A stretch of DNA of 64,000 bases, taken from assembly GCA_964537715.1 (NCBI GenBank), contig CAZIAH010000003.1, positions 1 to 64,000 on the forward strand, given 5' to 3'. Under the pieces are notes generated by a model that did no database searches, had not been told where the DNA came from, and saw nothing but the letters and a program-made list of their open reading frames with translations. The translations under genes and the position numbers were made by a program. Positions 34,457-43,673 of the stretch are shown here, in pieces. The stretch comes from CAZTZL01 sp964537715. GTDB lineage: Bacteria; Zhuqueibacterota; QNDG01; DSAB01. Position 1 is the stretch's first letter. Each line of letters begins with the position of its first letter.

Positions 34457-35448
34457 GCAATCCCCAAAATCGCTTTCCTCAACCCATCCACTCTGCGTTG
34501 AAGGGGAAATTCATTGATAATGCGTTGACGGGCCAGATGTCCTTGTGAACCATTCATTTTTAAAGCGCGTTTCAAACCATCGACAAGCGCTTCCATGTCA
34601 CCTAAAGGAACGATAAAACCCGTATCTCCGATCGCCGTCGGAATGCCGTCCACATTAGTACCCACTGGAATGCAGCCGCACGCCATCGCCTCACACAGGG
34701 TATTGGGCAATCCTTCGGAACGGCTCGGCTGGCAAAAAACAGCGGCACGCTGATAATAGTCGCGCAATTCCGTCTGGGTCATTCTGGGCAGCAACGTCAC
34801 ATTTTCTGGTAATTGAAAACCCGCATTCTCCAACAGTTTGTTCTCGGCGCCGATAAAGAAAAAAGGAATATCAGACATTCTTTTCGCGGCTTGAAAAAGA
34901 TAATCAATGCCTTTCTTTTTCAATCGCATTTCCGTATCAGAATGACCGACAGTCAAAATTATCTTTTCTTTCCGAAGCCCCGGTTCCCAAAAATAGGTAT
35001 CAAACCCGAAAGGTAAATATTGGATATTCTCACCACTATAATTTGCAAAACATTTGGCTTTTTCTTTGAGTGAAGGTGCGACAACCAAAATCAAATCGGC
35101 TTTTGGAAAAGTACAGGTTAAAAGTTTGGATTTCCAAGGAGTCAGCCAGATTCCATAATCAATTTCCGCCAGCGCCTCGGCATCCACACCGGCAAGCACG
35201 ATAATGGATCGCTTTCGGAAAATTCTGGCTAATAAAACAGCGACAGCGCTATAAACCGAACCAAACCAACAAAACGCCACATCACAAAAAAGAATATTCC
35301 AGAAAATAAGAAAAACGGCTTTCAATCCACTTGCGGTGAAACGGTTGACATTAAAATATTTTTTTAAAATTTGATAGTCTTTCTCAATGAACGAGGCATG
35401 AATTGTTGAAAAAAAGAAAACGCGTTTTTTCTTCTGTGTTTCCGACAT
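34447..35448 (-). CDS. GT4-like glycosyltransferase, first gene of the glycan operon
   Basis: The protein has 333 residues of GT-B type. The N-lobe starts KKRVFFFSTIHASFIEKDYQ. The C-lobe has IILTVGHSDTEMRLKKKGID, VTLLPRMTQTELRDYYQRA and the donor-binding stretch CQPSRSEGLPNTLCEAMACG with both conserved glutamates. The gene is first in the minus-strand cluster; the 76 bp before it, towards argF, show no clear promoter. The cluster order GT4, flippase, deacetylase, GT4, GT2 suggests a capsule, exopolysaccharide or LPS-linked glycan. Confidence 0.88.
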   Translation of the reverse strand: MSETQKKKRVFFFSTIHASFIEKDYQILKKYFNVNRFTASGLKAVFLIFWNILFCDVAFCWFGSVYSAVAVLLARIFRKRSIIVLAGVDAEALAEIDYGIWLTPWKSKLLTCTFPKADLILVVAPSLKEKAKCFANYSGENIQYLPFGFDTYFWEPGLRKEKIILTVGHSDTEMRLKKKGIDYLFQAAKRMSDIPFFFIGAENKLLENAGFQLPENVTLLPRMTQTELRDYYQRAAVFCQPSRSEGLPNTLCEAMACGCIPVGTNVDGIPTAIGDTGFIVPLGDMEALVDGLKRALKMNGSQGHLARQRIINEFPLQRRVDGLRKAILGIACE

Positions 35449-35524
35449 TTCCGATTTGTTTCCTTAACCCAAGTGGAATGAACCGATTTAAATCATTGTC
35501 ATTATCCATACCACCAAAATCCGT

Positions 35525-36448
35525 CTATTTCTTTTTACCCATCAATGTAACCATAATCGCCTTTTGAATATGCAGCCGGTTTTCCGCTTCATCGAACACA
35601 ATCGAATGAGACCCCTCCATGACACCCTCGGTGATTTCTTCCCCGCGATGGGCAGGCAGGCAGTGCATCACTTTCACATTTGGCTTGGCCTCAGCCAATA
35701 ATTTTTCGTTGACTTGAAAGTTCTTGAATGCTTTTTTTCTTTTCGCGGTTTCTTTCTCCTGCCCCATGCTGGCCCAGACATCCGTGTAGATCACATCCGC
35801 ATTCCGGACGGCTTCCCTCGGGTCGTTCAGCACAACGACCTCACCCATTCCTGCTTTCTGTGCATCTTTCAAAACTTTTTTATCCGGATCGTACCCTTTC
35901 GGACAGGCAAGATAAAAAGAGAACTTCAACCGGGAAGCCGCATTGATCCAGGAATTAGCCACGTTGTTGCCATCACCGACGAAAACCACTTTCACTCCCT
36001 CGATTCTTCCTAAATGTTCCTGTATCGTCAATAAATCTCCCAAAACCTGGCAGGGATGAAATAGATCGGACAAACCGTTGACCACCGGAACCGAAGCATA
36101 ACGGGCGAGTTCGAAGAGAATGTCGTGCCCGAATACCCTTGCCATAATCCCGTCACAGTACCGCGACATCACTCTGGCCACATCGGCCACAGACTCCCGT
36201 TTTCCCATGCCGATATCGGCGGGCGTCAAATAGATGGCATGTCCTCCTAATTGAATCATGCCGACCTCGAAAGAAACCCGTGTCCTGGCAGAAGGTTTCT
36301 GAAAAATCATGGCCAGCGTCTGTCCTTTCAATGAATGAGAGACCTTTCCTTTCTTTTGTCTTCCTTTTAATTTACTGGCCAATCGGAACAGATTGTCTAT
36401 CTCGGCAGTCGTCAAATCCGTAATGGCAAGAAAATCCTTCTTCATCAC
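35525..36448 (-). CDS. argF: Ornithine carbamoyltransferase
   Basis: The protein has 307 residues. The carbamoyl-phosphate loop is KPSARTRVSFE (~51-61). HPCQVLGD (~131) and HCLPAHRGEEIT (~265) are the remaining OTCase signatures, and SMGQEKE marks the ornithine (SMG) loop, separating it from aspartate and succinylornithine paralogues. It makes citrulline from ornithine and carbamoyl phosphate in arginine synthesis. No other arginine gene lies nearby; it follows hslU by 7 bp, so it is probably co-transcribed with the hslVU/hflKC group. Confidence 0.95.
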   Translation of the reverse strand: MMKKDFLAITDLTTAEIDNLFRLASKLKGRQKKGKVSHSLKGQTLAMIFQKPSARTRVSFEVGMIQLGGHAIYLTPADIGMGKRESVADVARVMSRYCDGIMARVFGHDILFELARYASVPVVNGLSDLFHPCQVLGDLLTIQEHLGRIEGVKVVFVGDGNNVANSWINAASRLKFSFYLACPKGYDPDKKVLKDAQKAGMGEVVVLNDPREAVRNADVIYTDVWASMGQEKETAKRKKAFKNFQVNEKLLAEAKPNVKVMHCLPAHRGEEITEGVMEGSHSIVFDEAENRLHIQKAIMVTLMGKKK

Positions 36449-36455
36449 TCCTCCC

Positions 36456-37886
36456 TCAGAGTATGTATTTCGTCAAATCTTCATCCTCGATAATTTCTTT
36501 CAGTCGTTTTCGCACGTCTTCCGCTGTAATCTTCACAGTCTGGATGGTTTTATCCGGAATCTTATAGAGCACATCTTCAAGCAGCGTACTCATAATGGTG
36601 TGCAGACGCCGGGCACCGATATTTTCGGCCCGGTCGTTCACATCCGTGGCGGTCCGGGCAATTTCACGAATCGCTCCCGGTGTAAAGATAATATCTACAT
36701 CTTCCGTTTTCAAAAGAGCCGTATACTGTTTGATCAGGGCGTTTTCCGGTTCGGTCAATATTCTGACGAAATCATCGGTCGTCAAACTGTCTAACTCCAC
36801 ACGGATAGGAAAACGGCCCTGCAGTTCCGGTATCAAATCGGAGGGTTTGGAAACATGAAACGCCCCTGAAGCGATAAACAAGATGTGATTCGTTTTTACC
36901 ATCCCGTACTTCGTGACCACATTGGTTCCTTCCACCACGGGCAGTATGTCCCGCTGTACACCCTCCCGTGATACATCGATACCCGCATTTTCATCGGCAC
37001 CGGCAATCTTATCGATCTCATCGAGAAAGACAATGCCCGATTCTTCGACCCGACGAATGGCTTCCTTGACTACTTTTTCCATATCAATGAGTTTTTGGAT
37101 TTCTTCTGCGATAAGGATCTGTCTGGCTTCGGAAACGACCATTTTCCGTTTTCTTCGTTTCTGGGGCATCATCCCGCCAAAGAGATCATGAAGATTCAAT
37201 CCCATCTCCTCGATACCGACCGGCGAGAAAATCTGGAGCATGGGATAGGAATCCGATGTTACATCCAATTCGACAATGCGGTCTTCCAACTTTCCGTCCT
37301 GGAGCTGTTTCCGGAGTTTCTCACGCGTCCGCCACTGTCTCTCCTCAATGGTTTCCATAAAAGGCGTTTCCGAGTTATCCACTTCTTCGGGGGGAGTTTC
37401 GACCTGCGGCTTTCTATTCGATTTGACTTTCGGCAAAAGCAAATCCAGCAGTCTCTCGTCGGCCAACTCCTTTGCGGCTTTTTCGACCCGCTCAGTCCAT
37501 TCGTTTTTGACCATGGAAACGGACAGATCAGTCAAATCACGAATAATGGATTCCACATCCCTTCCGACATAGCCCACTTCAGTAAATTTGGAAGCTTCCA
37601 CTTTGATGAACGGCGCTTCGGCCAAACGCGCCAGCCTTCTGGCTATTTCCGTTTTTCCCACCCCTGTAGGACCGATTAAAATAATGTTGTTCGGCATGAT
37701 CTCTTCACGCAAATCATCTTCGACCTGCCGTCTCCGCCATCGGTTCCTCAGCGCGATGGCTACCATTTTCTTGGCTTTGTCCTGGCCGATAATATACTTG
37801 TTTAATTCAGAAACGATCTCACGGGGCGTCAATTGATCAGTCATCATTTTTTTATTTTGAGATGGAATTTGATCTTTAACCATCAT
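36456..37886 (-). CDS. hslU: ATP-dependent protease ATPase subunit HslU
   Basis: The product has 476 residues from ATG 37886 (GAGGAG ribosome site; overlaps hslV by 4 bp); an internal Met at codon 15 is another possible start. It is an AAA+ Clp/HslU ATPase: LTPREIVSELNKYIIGQDKA, Walker A GPTGVGKTE (~73), the pore loop KFTEVGYVGRDVESII, Walker B IVFLDEIDK (~290) and sensor-region GARRLHTIMSTLLEDV. A charged I-domain spans ~125-260. It unfolds substrates for HslV. Confidence 0.97.
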   Translation of the reverse strand: MMVKDQIPSQNKKMMTDQLTPREIVSELNKYIIGQDKAKKMVAIALRNRWRRRQVEDDLREEIMPNNIILIGPTGVGKTEIARRLARLAEAPFIKVEASKFTEVGYVGRDVESIIRDLTDLSVSMVKNEWTERVEKAAKELADERLLDLLLPKVKSNRKPQVETPPEEVDNSETPFMETIEERQWRTREKLRKQLQDGKLEDRIVELDVTSDSYPMLQIFSPVGIEEMGLNLHDLFGGMMPQKRRKRKMVVSEARQILIAEEIQKLIDMEKVVKEAIRRVEESGIVFLDEIDKIAGADENAGIDVSREGVQRDILPVVEGTNVVTKYGMVKTNHILFIASGAFHVSKPSDLIPELQGRFPIRVELDSLTTDDFVRILTEPENALIKQYTALLKTEDVDIIFTPGAIREIARTATDVNDRAENIGARRLHTIMSTLLEDVLYKIPDKTIQTVKITAEDVRKRLKEIIEDEDLTKYIL

Positions 37887-38437
37887 ACGAGCTCCTCAAC
37901 CACGATACGGTCATTCGTATAGATGCAAATTCTCGCTGCAATTCCGAGTGCCTCTTTGACAACCTGAGTCGCATCAAGCTGGGTATGTTCCAAAAGAGCA
38001 CGCGCGGCGGCCAGTGCATACGGTCCGCCGGAACCGATGGCCAGAATATTGTCATCGGGTTCGATAATTTCACCCGTTCCGGCAATGATTAACGTGGTCT
38101 TTCTGTCCGCCACGGCAAGCAAAGCTTCCAGACGTCGGAGATACTTGTCTGTTCGCCACTCCTTGGCCAACTCGACCGCTGATCGGGAAAGATTTCCATG
38201 GTACTGTTCCAGTGTTTTTTCAAATTTATCGAAAAGCGTAAATGCATCCGCCGCCGCACCGGCAAAACCCGCCAAAATGGTATCGTTATAGATCTTCCGG
38301 ATTTTCCGTGCTTTCTCTTTCATAACCGTATCACCCAGCGTCACCTGGCCATCTCCCCCCATCGCTACTTTGTTGCCCTTTTTTACGCCTAAAATGGTGG
38401 TTGCTCGAAATGCCAAAGGTTGTTCGAGTGGGTTCAT
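37883..38437 (-). CDS. hslV: HslV peptidase (proteasome-like threonine protease)
   Basis: The protein has 184 residues. A 12-residue propeptide (MNPLEQPLAFRA) precedes the catalytic Thr13 of TTILGVKKGNKVAMGGDGQ; the nucleophile is exposed after processing. GFAGAAADAFTLFDKFE and AIGSGGPYALAAARAL are family signatures. It forms the double hexamer of HslUV. It is adjacent to hflC (no gap) and overlaps hslU, giving an envelope and cytosol proteostasis operon hflK-hflC-hslV-hslU. Confidence 0.97.
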   Translation of the reverse strand: MNPLEQPLAFRATTILGVKKGNKVAMGGDGQVTLGDTVMKEKARKIRKIYNDTILAGFAGAAADAFTLFDKFEKTLEQYHGNLSRSAVELAKEWRTDKYLRRLEALLAVADRKTTLIIAGTGEIIEPDDNILAIGSGGPYALAAARALLEHTQLDATQVVKEALGIAARICIYTNDRIVVEELV

Positions 38438-39376
38438 TTATTTGCCCTTTTTAAAATATTTAAGATATTCAGAATCAGTGGTTAACAGCAATGTCGTGTT
38501 CGTGTCAATGGTTGTACGATAAGTCTCCAATGTTTTCATGAATGCATAAAAATCCGGATCGAGATTGTAAGCCTGGGCATAAATGTGTGTCGCTTCCGCA
38601 TCCGCTTTGCCCTTGATCTCTTGAGCCTTTCGATATGCTTCAGATTGAATTTTCTTTAATTCCCGTTCTTTTTGGCCACGAATTTCCGCACTTTTCCCAT
38701 CTCCTTCAGAACGGTATTTCGAAGCAATCCGCTGCCTTTCGGCAATCATACGGTCGAAAACTTTCCGCTGAACTTCGTCCACATAATTGATTCTTTTAAT
38801 TTTCACATCCATAAGCTCCACTCCAAATTCCGGTGTTATTTTCGAAGCTTTGTCCAAAACAATCTGTGCAATTTTATTTCTCCCTGTTTCAATTTTAGGG
38901 ATTATACTTGCGACGTCAAGAATGGCCATTTCTTCCGTGGTCTCAAATTCACGGTTTGAAGAACGGACAATCTCGATCAGGTCAAAATTCGCAATGGCGT
39001 TTCGCGTTTCTCCATCGACGATATCATCAACCCTCGACTGGGCCCCCCTCTCATCACGCACTCTCTGGAAGAAGACAAGCGGATCGCTAATCCTCCATCG
39101 CGCATAAGTATCAATCCATATATATTTTTTATCTTTCGTAGGAATCTGGTTTGCATCTCCGTCCCATTCCAGCCATCGCTTGTCAAAATAATTTGCCTTT
39201 TGGATAACCGGAACTTTCACATGTAAACCCGGAGAAGTAATTGCTCCCCCCATAGGTTCACCAAACTGTGTGATAATGACCTGATTGGTTTCCGAAACGA
39301 TGTAAAGAGCATCAATAACAATTAAAAAAACAACAAACAATGATATGCCGATTAAAATAATAATTGGCCGTTTCAT
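38438..39376 (-). CDS. hflC: Modulator of FtsH protease HflC
   Basis: The protein has 312 residues. One N-terminal transmembrane helix (~4-26) is followed by an SPFH/prohibitin domain with VIITQFGEPMGGAITSPGLH and DKRWLEWDGDANQIPTKDKK, then a long coiled coil rich in charged residues (~215-275, RSEGDGKSAEIRGQKERELK). With HflK it forms the cage around FtsH and restrains proteolysis of membrane proteins. It overlaps hflK by 4 bp. Confidence 0.95.
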   Translation of the reverse strand: MKRPIIILIGISLFVVFLIVIDALYIVSETNQVIITQFGEPMGGAITSPGLHVKVPVIQKANYFDKRWLEWDGDANQIPTKDKKYIWIDTYARWRISDPLVFFQRVRDERGAQSRVDDIVDGETRNAIANFDLIEIVRSSNREFETTEEMAILDVASIIPKIETGRNKIAQIVLDKASKITPEFGVELMDVKIKRINYVDEVQRKVFDRMIAERQRIASKYRSEGDGKSAEIRGQKERELKKIQSEAYRKAQEIKGKADAEATHIYAQAYNLDPDFYAFMKTLETYRTTIDTNTTLLLTTDSEYLKYFKKGK

Positions 39377-40368
39377 TTTTTCACCTCCTCTCCCAGGTTC
39401 AACAGCGGGAGAATATTACTCTGTCGCTCATCTAAAATAATCTTACTCTTCATTTTAGGAAGTATCTCTTGAACTGCCTCCAGATACAATCTTTTTCGGG
39501 TGACTTCGGGCGCCCGTCGATATTCCTTGTAGACAGCCGTGAACCGATTGGCGTCTCCTTTGGCATTGTTCACCCTCTCCATGGCATATCCTTCCGCTCC
39601 TCTTATCGTCTGTTCGGCCTCACCTTCTGCTCTGGGAACTACCTGGTTATATTCCGACCAGGCATCGTTGATTTTTCTCTCCTTCTCCTGGAGCGATTCG
39701 TTGACTTCGTTGAATGCCGGTTTGACCGGGTCAGGAGGATTGACATCCTGAAAGATGAGCTGATTCACCTCGATCCCGATTTCGTAGAGATCGCAGAGTT
39801 TTTGAAGCTCTTCTTTTGCCTCCATGGCGATCCGTGCCCTCCCGACGGTGATGACCTCATCCACTGAATTATCACCCACAACTCTTCTGACAACAGCTTC
39901 GTTCATGTAGCGAAACGTACTGGCTGCATCCCTTACTTTGAAGAGATACCTGTAGGGATCTTTGATTTTGTAGTGAACAATCCATTCCACCACAGCCACA
40001 TTGAGATCTCCAGTCAGCATGATCGCTTCCTTAACAGACTCAGCCGTGGTTCGATACTGGGTTCGAATTCCTGGTGCAGCAGTTCTAAAACCAAATTCCA
40101 TTTTAAGCTGTCTTTGAACCGGAACCTTGGTTAACTTTTCGATTCCCAAGGGAATTTTGAAATGGAGACCGGGATCTTCGGTCCGTACGAATTTCCCGAA
40201 CCGGAGAATCACACCCATCTCTTCAGGTTCGATCTGAAAAATCGAACCTGCGATCAGAATAATAGCGACTATCAAAATCGCTATCCCGCTTAAAACCTTT
40301 CGATTCAAAGATCCGGGAATTTGAATTTTTTCACCACCGACATTGATGGTACGACCAACTGGTGACAT
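39373..40368 (-). CDS. hflK: FtsH-protease modulator HflK
   Basis: The protein has 331 residues. A transmembrane helix (~28-45, GIAILIVAIILIAGSIF) precedes an SPFH domain (EPEEMGVILRFGKFVRTEDP) and a coiled coil with RAEGEAEQTIRGAEGYAMER. The Gly-rich N-terminal leader common in proteobacterial HflK is short here. A strong ribosome site (GGAGG) lies upstream. It is the partner of HflC. Confidence 0.95.
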   Translation of the reverse strand: MSPVGRTINVGGEKIQIPGSLNRKVLSGIAILIVAIILIAGSIFQIEPEEMGVILRFGKFVRTEDPGLHFKIPLGIEKLTKVPVQRQLKMEFGFRTAAPGIRTQYRTTAESVKEAIMLTGDLNVAVVEWIVHYKIKDPYRYLFKVRDAASTFRYMNEAVVRRVVGDNSVDEVITVGRARIAMEAKEELQKLCDLYEIGIEVNQLIFQDVNPPDPVKPAFNEVNESLQEKERKINDAWSEYNQVVPRAEGEAEQTIRGAEGYAMERVNNAKGDANRFTAVYKEYRRAPEVTRKRLYLEAVQEILPKMKSKIILDERQSNILPLLNLGEEVKK

Positions 40369-40437
40369 GATATACCTCCGTATTTTTTAGATAGTATGCA
40401 AATTCAATACGAATTCATAATCGAATCGAAATATGAT

Positions 40438-41064
40438 TTAAACAATACGAGCTCTCTTAATTTCTTTCAATAATATTACATTTCCTGGATAATAATAATT
40501 ATCAAAAAAACAATCACCAAAATTATCAACAACAAAATAATACGCAAATGCTTGCGCGTTTGTTTGGCTTAGTTCTTCAATAAAATTATTGATTAGATTT
40601 TTTAAATCGTTTTTATCCTTTTTAGGAAAATATGGAACTGCAAAACAAATTGCGAGTCTTCTTCCTTCATCAGATTTTAGTTGGATAGAACTTTTTTTCG
40701 CTAATAATAAAGAATCATTTAGTTTTTTCTTAAGCGATATATGAATACTCTTCCCCGCTGAAATCCAAACATGTTTGGCTTCGCCGGCAAATCCTTCTTT
40801 CCCGGCAGTAAAGTAAATATCACATCGTCCCTTTTTTATAGTTCCATCCGTTGCCCCTTTAATTGTAGAATATTCTTCAAGAGCTACATTTCCACTTTTC
40901 CATACTGCTGCAGCTAAAATGCTGATAGATGCCCGTTCCTTGTACAACCACGAATATTCTTTTGTCTGAATGAAATATTCATCTTGTACAGATAACCAAC
41001 TCTCAAGAATGGGTCGGATACTTCTAAGTTTTCCAATATATATGTCTTTTAGTTTATTCTTCAC
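40438..41064 (-). CDS. Orphan protein with a PD-(D/E)XK-nuclease-like motif
   Basis: The protein has 208 residues from a GTG (41062-41064); no ATG is available nearby. I do not recognise a named family. The pattern D82 (GRCDIYF) followed by E95-A-K97 (FAGEAKHVW), with an upstream glutamate pair E63/E64 in VALEEYS, matches the D...ExK layout of restriction-endonuclease-like folds. The gene is AT-rich compared with its neighbours, sits between hflK and rpoN, and is bounded on one side by mobile-type hairpin repeats (41102-41189), all signs of insertion. The function is unknown; a defence or repair nuclease is a guess. Confidence 0.55.
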   Translation of the reverse strand: MKNKLKDIYIGKLRSIRPILESWLSVQDEYFIQTKEYSWLYKERASISILAAAVWKSGNVALEEYSTIKGATDGTIKKGRCDIYFTAGKEGFAGEAKHVWISAGKSIHISLKKKLNDSLLLAKKSSIQLKSDEGRRLAICFAVPYFPKKDKNDLKNLINNFIEELSQTNAQAFAYYFVVDNFGDCFFDNYYYPGNVILLKEIKRARIV

Positions 41065-41101
41065 TGATTATTATATGGGTTACATACAAATCCAAACCAC
41101 A

Positions 41102-41189
41102 CATGGTTCGACTCCGCTCACCATGAACAATATAAAACTTCAGCCTGAGCCCTTCGACAGGCTCAAGATAAACTCCGTCGAAGGCTGAG
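41102..41189. repeat. Compound palindromic intergenic repeat (CTTCGACAGGCTCAG type)
   Basis: CATGGT (41102-41107) and ACCATG (41120-41125) enclose TCGACTCCGCTC. Then CAGCCTGAGCCCTTCGACAG with GGCTCAAG forms a second hairpin, and CTTCGAC pairs with GTCGAAG further on. These words are typical of REP-like palindromic units spread through many bacterial genomes. The tail ATTCAGGAACGAATA (~41204-41218) recalls motif 1 of the elements at 36-55 and 2671-2694. Confidence 0.6.
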
Positions 41190-41254
41190 TCTCTTAAACA
41201 GATTCAGGAACGAATACTTATCTGAAAATTTCAATTGATCAACCCTATCCGTCA

Positions 41255-42667
41255 TTAAATCTGTCGTCTCAGCCGGGCGACCGGAATCATCATCTGCTCC
41301 CGGTATTTCGCCACGGTTCTTCTTGCTACCAAAAAACCGTACTCACGAAGCATTTCCGAAATCACCTGATCGTTGAAAGGTTTTTTCGTATCTTCCTTTT
41401 CGATGATCTCCTTGATTTTACTTTTGATCAATCTATTGGATACTTCATCTCCATCCACCGTTTCCAGCCGCTCGCTGAAAAAATATTTGAGCTCGAAAAC
41501 ACCGAATTCAGTCTGAACATATTTCCCGCTCGTTACACGGCTGACCGTAGAAATGTCAAGATTCACATCCTCGGCGATATCTTTCAAAACCATTGGCTTC
41601 AAATGTTCTTTGCCTTTCTCGAAAAAATCCTTCTGATGCTTTAAAATGGTTTCCATGACCCGCTGAATCGTGGACCGCCGCTGATAAATCGAATTGATGA
41701 GCCATCGCGCCGATTCAAGTCTCTGCCGGATATAATTCCGGGTTTCTTTGCTGACCTTGCTTTTTTCCTTCAACAACTGGCGGTAGGATTCGCTGATGCG
41801 GAGACGTGGAATATTCCAGTCGTTCAGAGTAACGACAAATTCATCGTCCACTCGCGTGACGATCACATCGGGAATGATGTAATTCTCCGCTTCGGAAATA
41901 TACCGTTCTCCTGGTTTGGGATTGAGCCGGGAAACCACATCCATAATACGTTTGACTTCATCGAGTGATATTTCCAGTTTCTTGGCAATTTTTTCGTAGC
42001 GCTTGTTTGTAAAATCCTCGAAACATTCCACGATCATGCGGATCGCGTTTTTGTCCTTGGGTTCCTTTTCATGAAGCTGAATGAGCAGACATTCCTGCAG
42101 GTTTCTGGCTCCGATGCCCGGCGGATCAAATTTCTGGATGACCTTGAGCACCTTCTCGACGATTTCAATGCTTTTTTCAAGATTCTCTGCAATGGTTTCG
42201 ATATCCACAGAGAGATACCCATCATCATCGAAACACCATAAAATGTATTCGCCGATTTCCGTTTCTTCCTCCGTGAGCAAAGCCAGGTGGAGCTGTTCCA
42301 GAAGATGATCCATCAGAGTCACTGGAGCCGGATCCGGCCGGTTAATTTCTTCTTCGGGATGTTCTCTGGGCTGTTTGATTTCATAATTGTCTTCGTCGTT
42401 GAGAATGGTGTCCCAGTCAATTTCTTCTTCGCCAAGTTCCTTTTCTGTCTCATCCAGTTCGGCTTCTTCTTGTTCCGTTTCGGCAGTTTCCTCCTGCTCC
42501 ATCTCTTCGGTCACATCCGTTTCGATTTCGAGAAGGGGGTTCATTTCGAGTTCCTGTTTGATGCGTTGTTCGAGACGGAGCACGGGCAGTTGAAGAAGTG
42601 TGGAAAGAAGTACCTGCTGCGGACTTTGCTTCTGCTGAAGCGCCAATCTTTGACTCATTTGTATCAT
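41255..42667 (-). CDS. rpoN: RNA polymerase sigma-54 factor
   Basis: The protein has 470 residues. Region I is Gln/Leu-rich (SQRLALQQKQSPQQVLLSTL). Region II (~50-120) is strongly acidic. The core-binding domain contains DDDGYLSVDIETIAENL and FDPPGIGARNLQECLLIQL. The helix-turn-helix is DIAEDVNLDISTVSRVTSGK (~370), and the RpoN box ARRTVAKYRE lies near the end. It directs activator-dependent transcription from -24/-12 promoters. It lies 57 bp downstream of the primary sigma gene; an adjacent rpoN and primary sigma gene is a notable arrangement. Confidence 0.97.
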   Translation of the reverse strand: MIQMSQRLALQQKQSPQQVLLSTLLQLPVLRLEQRIKQELEMNPLLEIETDVTEEMEQEETAETEQEEAELDETEKELGEEEIDWDTILNDEDNYEIKQPREHPEEEINRPDPAPVTLMDHLLEQLHLALLTEEETEIGEYILWCFDDDGYLSVDIETIAENLEKSIEIVEKVLKVIQKFDPPGIGARNLQECLLIQLHEKEPKDKNAIRMIVECFEDFTNKRYEKIAKKLEISLDEVKRIMDVVSRLNPKPGERYISEAENYIIPDVIVTRVDDEFVVTLNDWNIPRLRISESYRQLLKEKSKVSKETRNYIRQRLESARWLINSIYQRRSTIQRVMETILKHQKDFFEKGKEHLKPMVLKDIAEDVNLDISTVSRVTSGKYVQTEFGVFELKYFFSERLETVDGDEVSNRLIKSKIKEIIEKEDTKKPFNDQVISEMLREYGFLVARRTVAKYREQMMIPVARLRRQI

Positions 42668-42724
42668 GATTTTTCCCTATTTCCCAATCTTTGTATAACA
42701 ACGGCCTTTCACAAATTAGAATGA

Positions 42725-43573
42725 TCAATCCAATGAATTCTGAAGCCTCCGACTGCGAGAGGTATAACGAAGCCTCCGTAATGCCTTTTCCTTGATCTGT
42801 CGCACTCTCTCACGGGTTATATTGAACCTTTCACCAATTATCTCCAGAGTAAGAGGAGGTTCTCCTCCAAGTCCAAAATAGAGCTTAAGTATTTTTGTTT
42901 CTCTATCTGAAAGTGTATTTAGTACACTTTCTAATTCAATCCATAAAGATTCATCCAGTAGAACGTTATCGGGAGAAGGTTGATTTTTACTTGGAATCAC
43001 ATCCAATAATTTGTTATCTTCCCCTTGATAAAAAGGTGCATCCAGAGAAAAATGTTTCCCGGATATTTGCATGGCATTGGCAACTTCGTATGGTGTCATC
43101 TCCGCTTCTTTTGCAATCTCGTTGACACTGGGTCTTCTTTCAAGCGTCTGTTCGAGATTAGCTATTATTTTGCCGATCTTATTCAAAGCACCGATCCTGT
43201 TCAGGGGAAGTCGAACGACTCTCGATTGCTCTGCCAAAGCCGTTAGAATAGATTGACGGATCCACCAAACAGCGAATGATATAAATTTGAATCCCCGGCT
43301 TTCATCGAATCGCTTCGCAGCGGTGATAAGTCCAACGTTTCCCTCATTGATGAGATCACCGATAGGAAGTCCCCGGTTCTGGTACTTTTTTGCAACCATT
43401 ACAACAAAACGAAGGTTCACTTTGGTTAACTTTTCCAGTGCCTCACGATCGCCCTTTTTAATCCTTCTGGCCAGCTCGATTTCTTCCTCTGGTGCCAATA
43501 AAGTAACTTCACTGATCTCCTGAAGGTAACGAGCTATTGATGTATTAGATTGGTTATTAATTTTTCCCTTCAT
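42725..43573 (-). CDS. rpoD: Primary sigma factor (RpoD/SigA, short form)
   Basis: The protein has 282 residues. Regions 1.2 to 4.2 are present: SIARYLQEISEVTLLAPEEE, NLRFVVMVAKKYQNRGLPIG, the 2.3/2.4 block RGFKFISFAVWWIRQSIL, RPSVNEIAKEAEMTPYEVAN in region 3, and IIGERFNITRERVRQIKEKA in 4.2. Region 1.1 and the non-conserved insert are missing, as in the primary sigma of Bacteroidota and relatives. I call it primary from the consensus 2.4/4.2 sequence; the TTGACA-N17-TATAAT-type promoters in this window suit it. Confidence 0.93.
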   Translation of the reverse strand: MKGKINNQSNTSIARYLQEISEVTLLAPEEEIELARRIKKGDREALEKLTKVNLRFVVMVAKKYQNRGLPIGDLINEGNVGLITAAKRFDESRGFKFISFAVWWIRQSILTALAEQSRVVRLPLNRIGALNKIGKIIANLEQTLERRPSVNEIAKEAEMTPYEVANAMQISGKHFSLDAPFYQGEDNKLLDVIPSKNQPSPDNVLLDESLWIELESVLNTLSDRETKILKLYFGLGGEPPLTLEIIGERFNITRERVRQIKEKALRRLRYTSRSRRLQNSLD

Positions 43574-43673
43574 TTATTTCCTTAAAGCAATATAAGTTTG
43601 TCGCTATCTTTTGAGACATAACCTCATTAAGGGTAAAGCACCTATACTCGTGATCATCTTTGGAAAAACTTGC

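Noticed and set aside
41102..41125. Possible tRNA T-arm (GGTTCGACTCC)
   Set aside because: No acceptor, anticodon or D arms can be built around it; it is part of a palindromic repeat with CATGGT/ACCATG ends.
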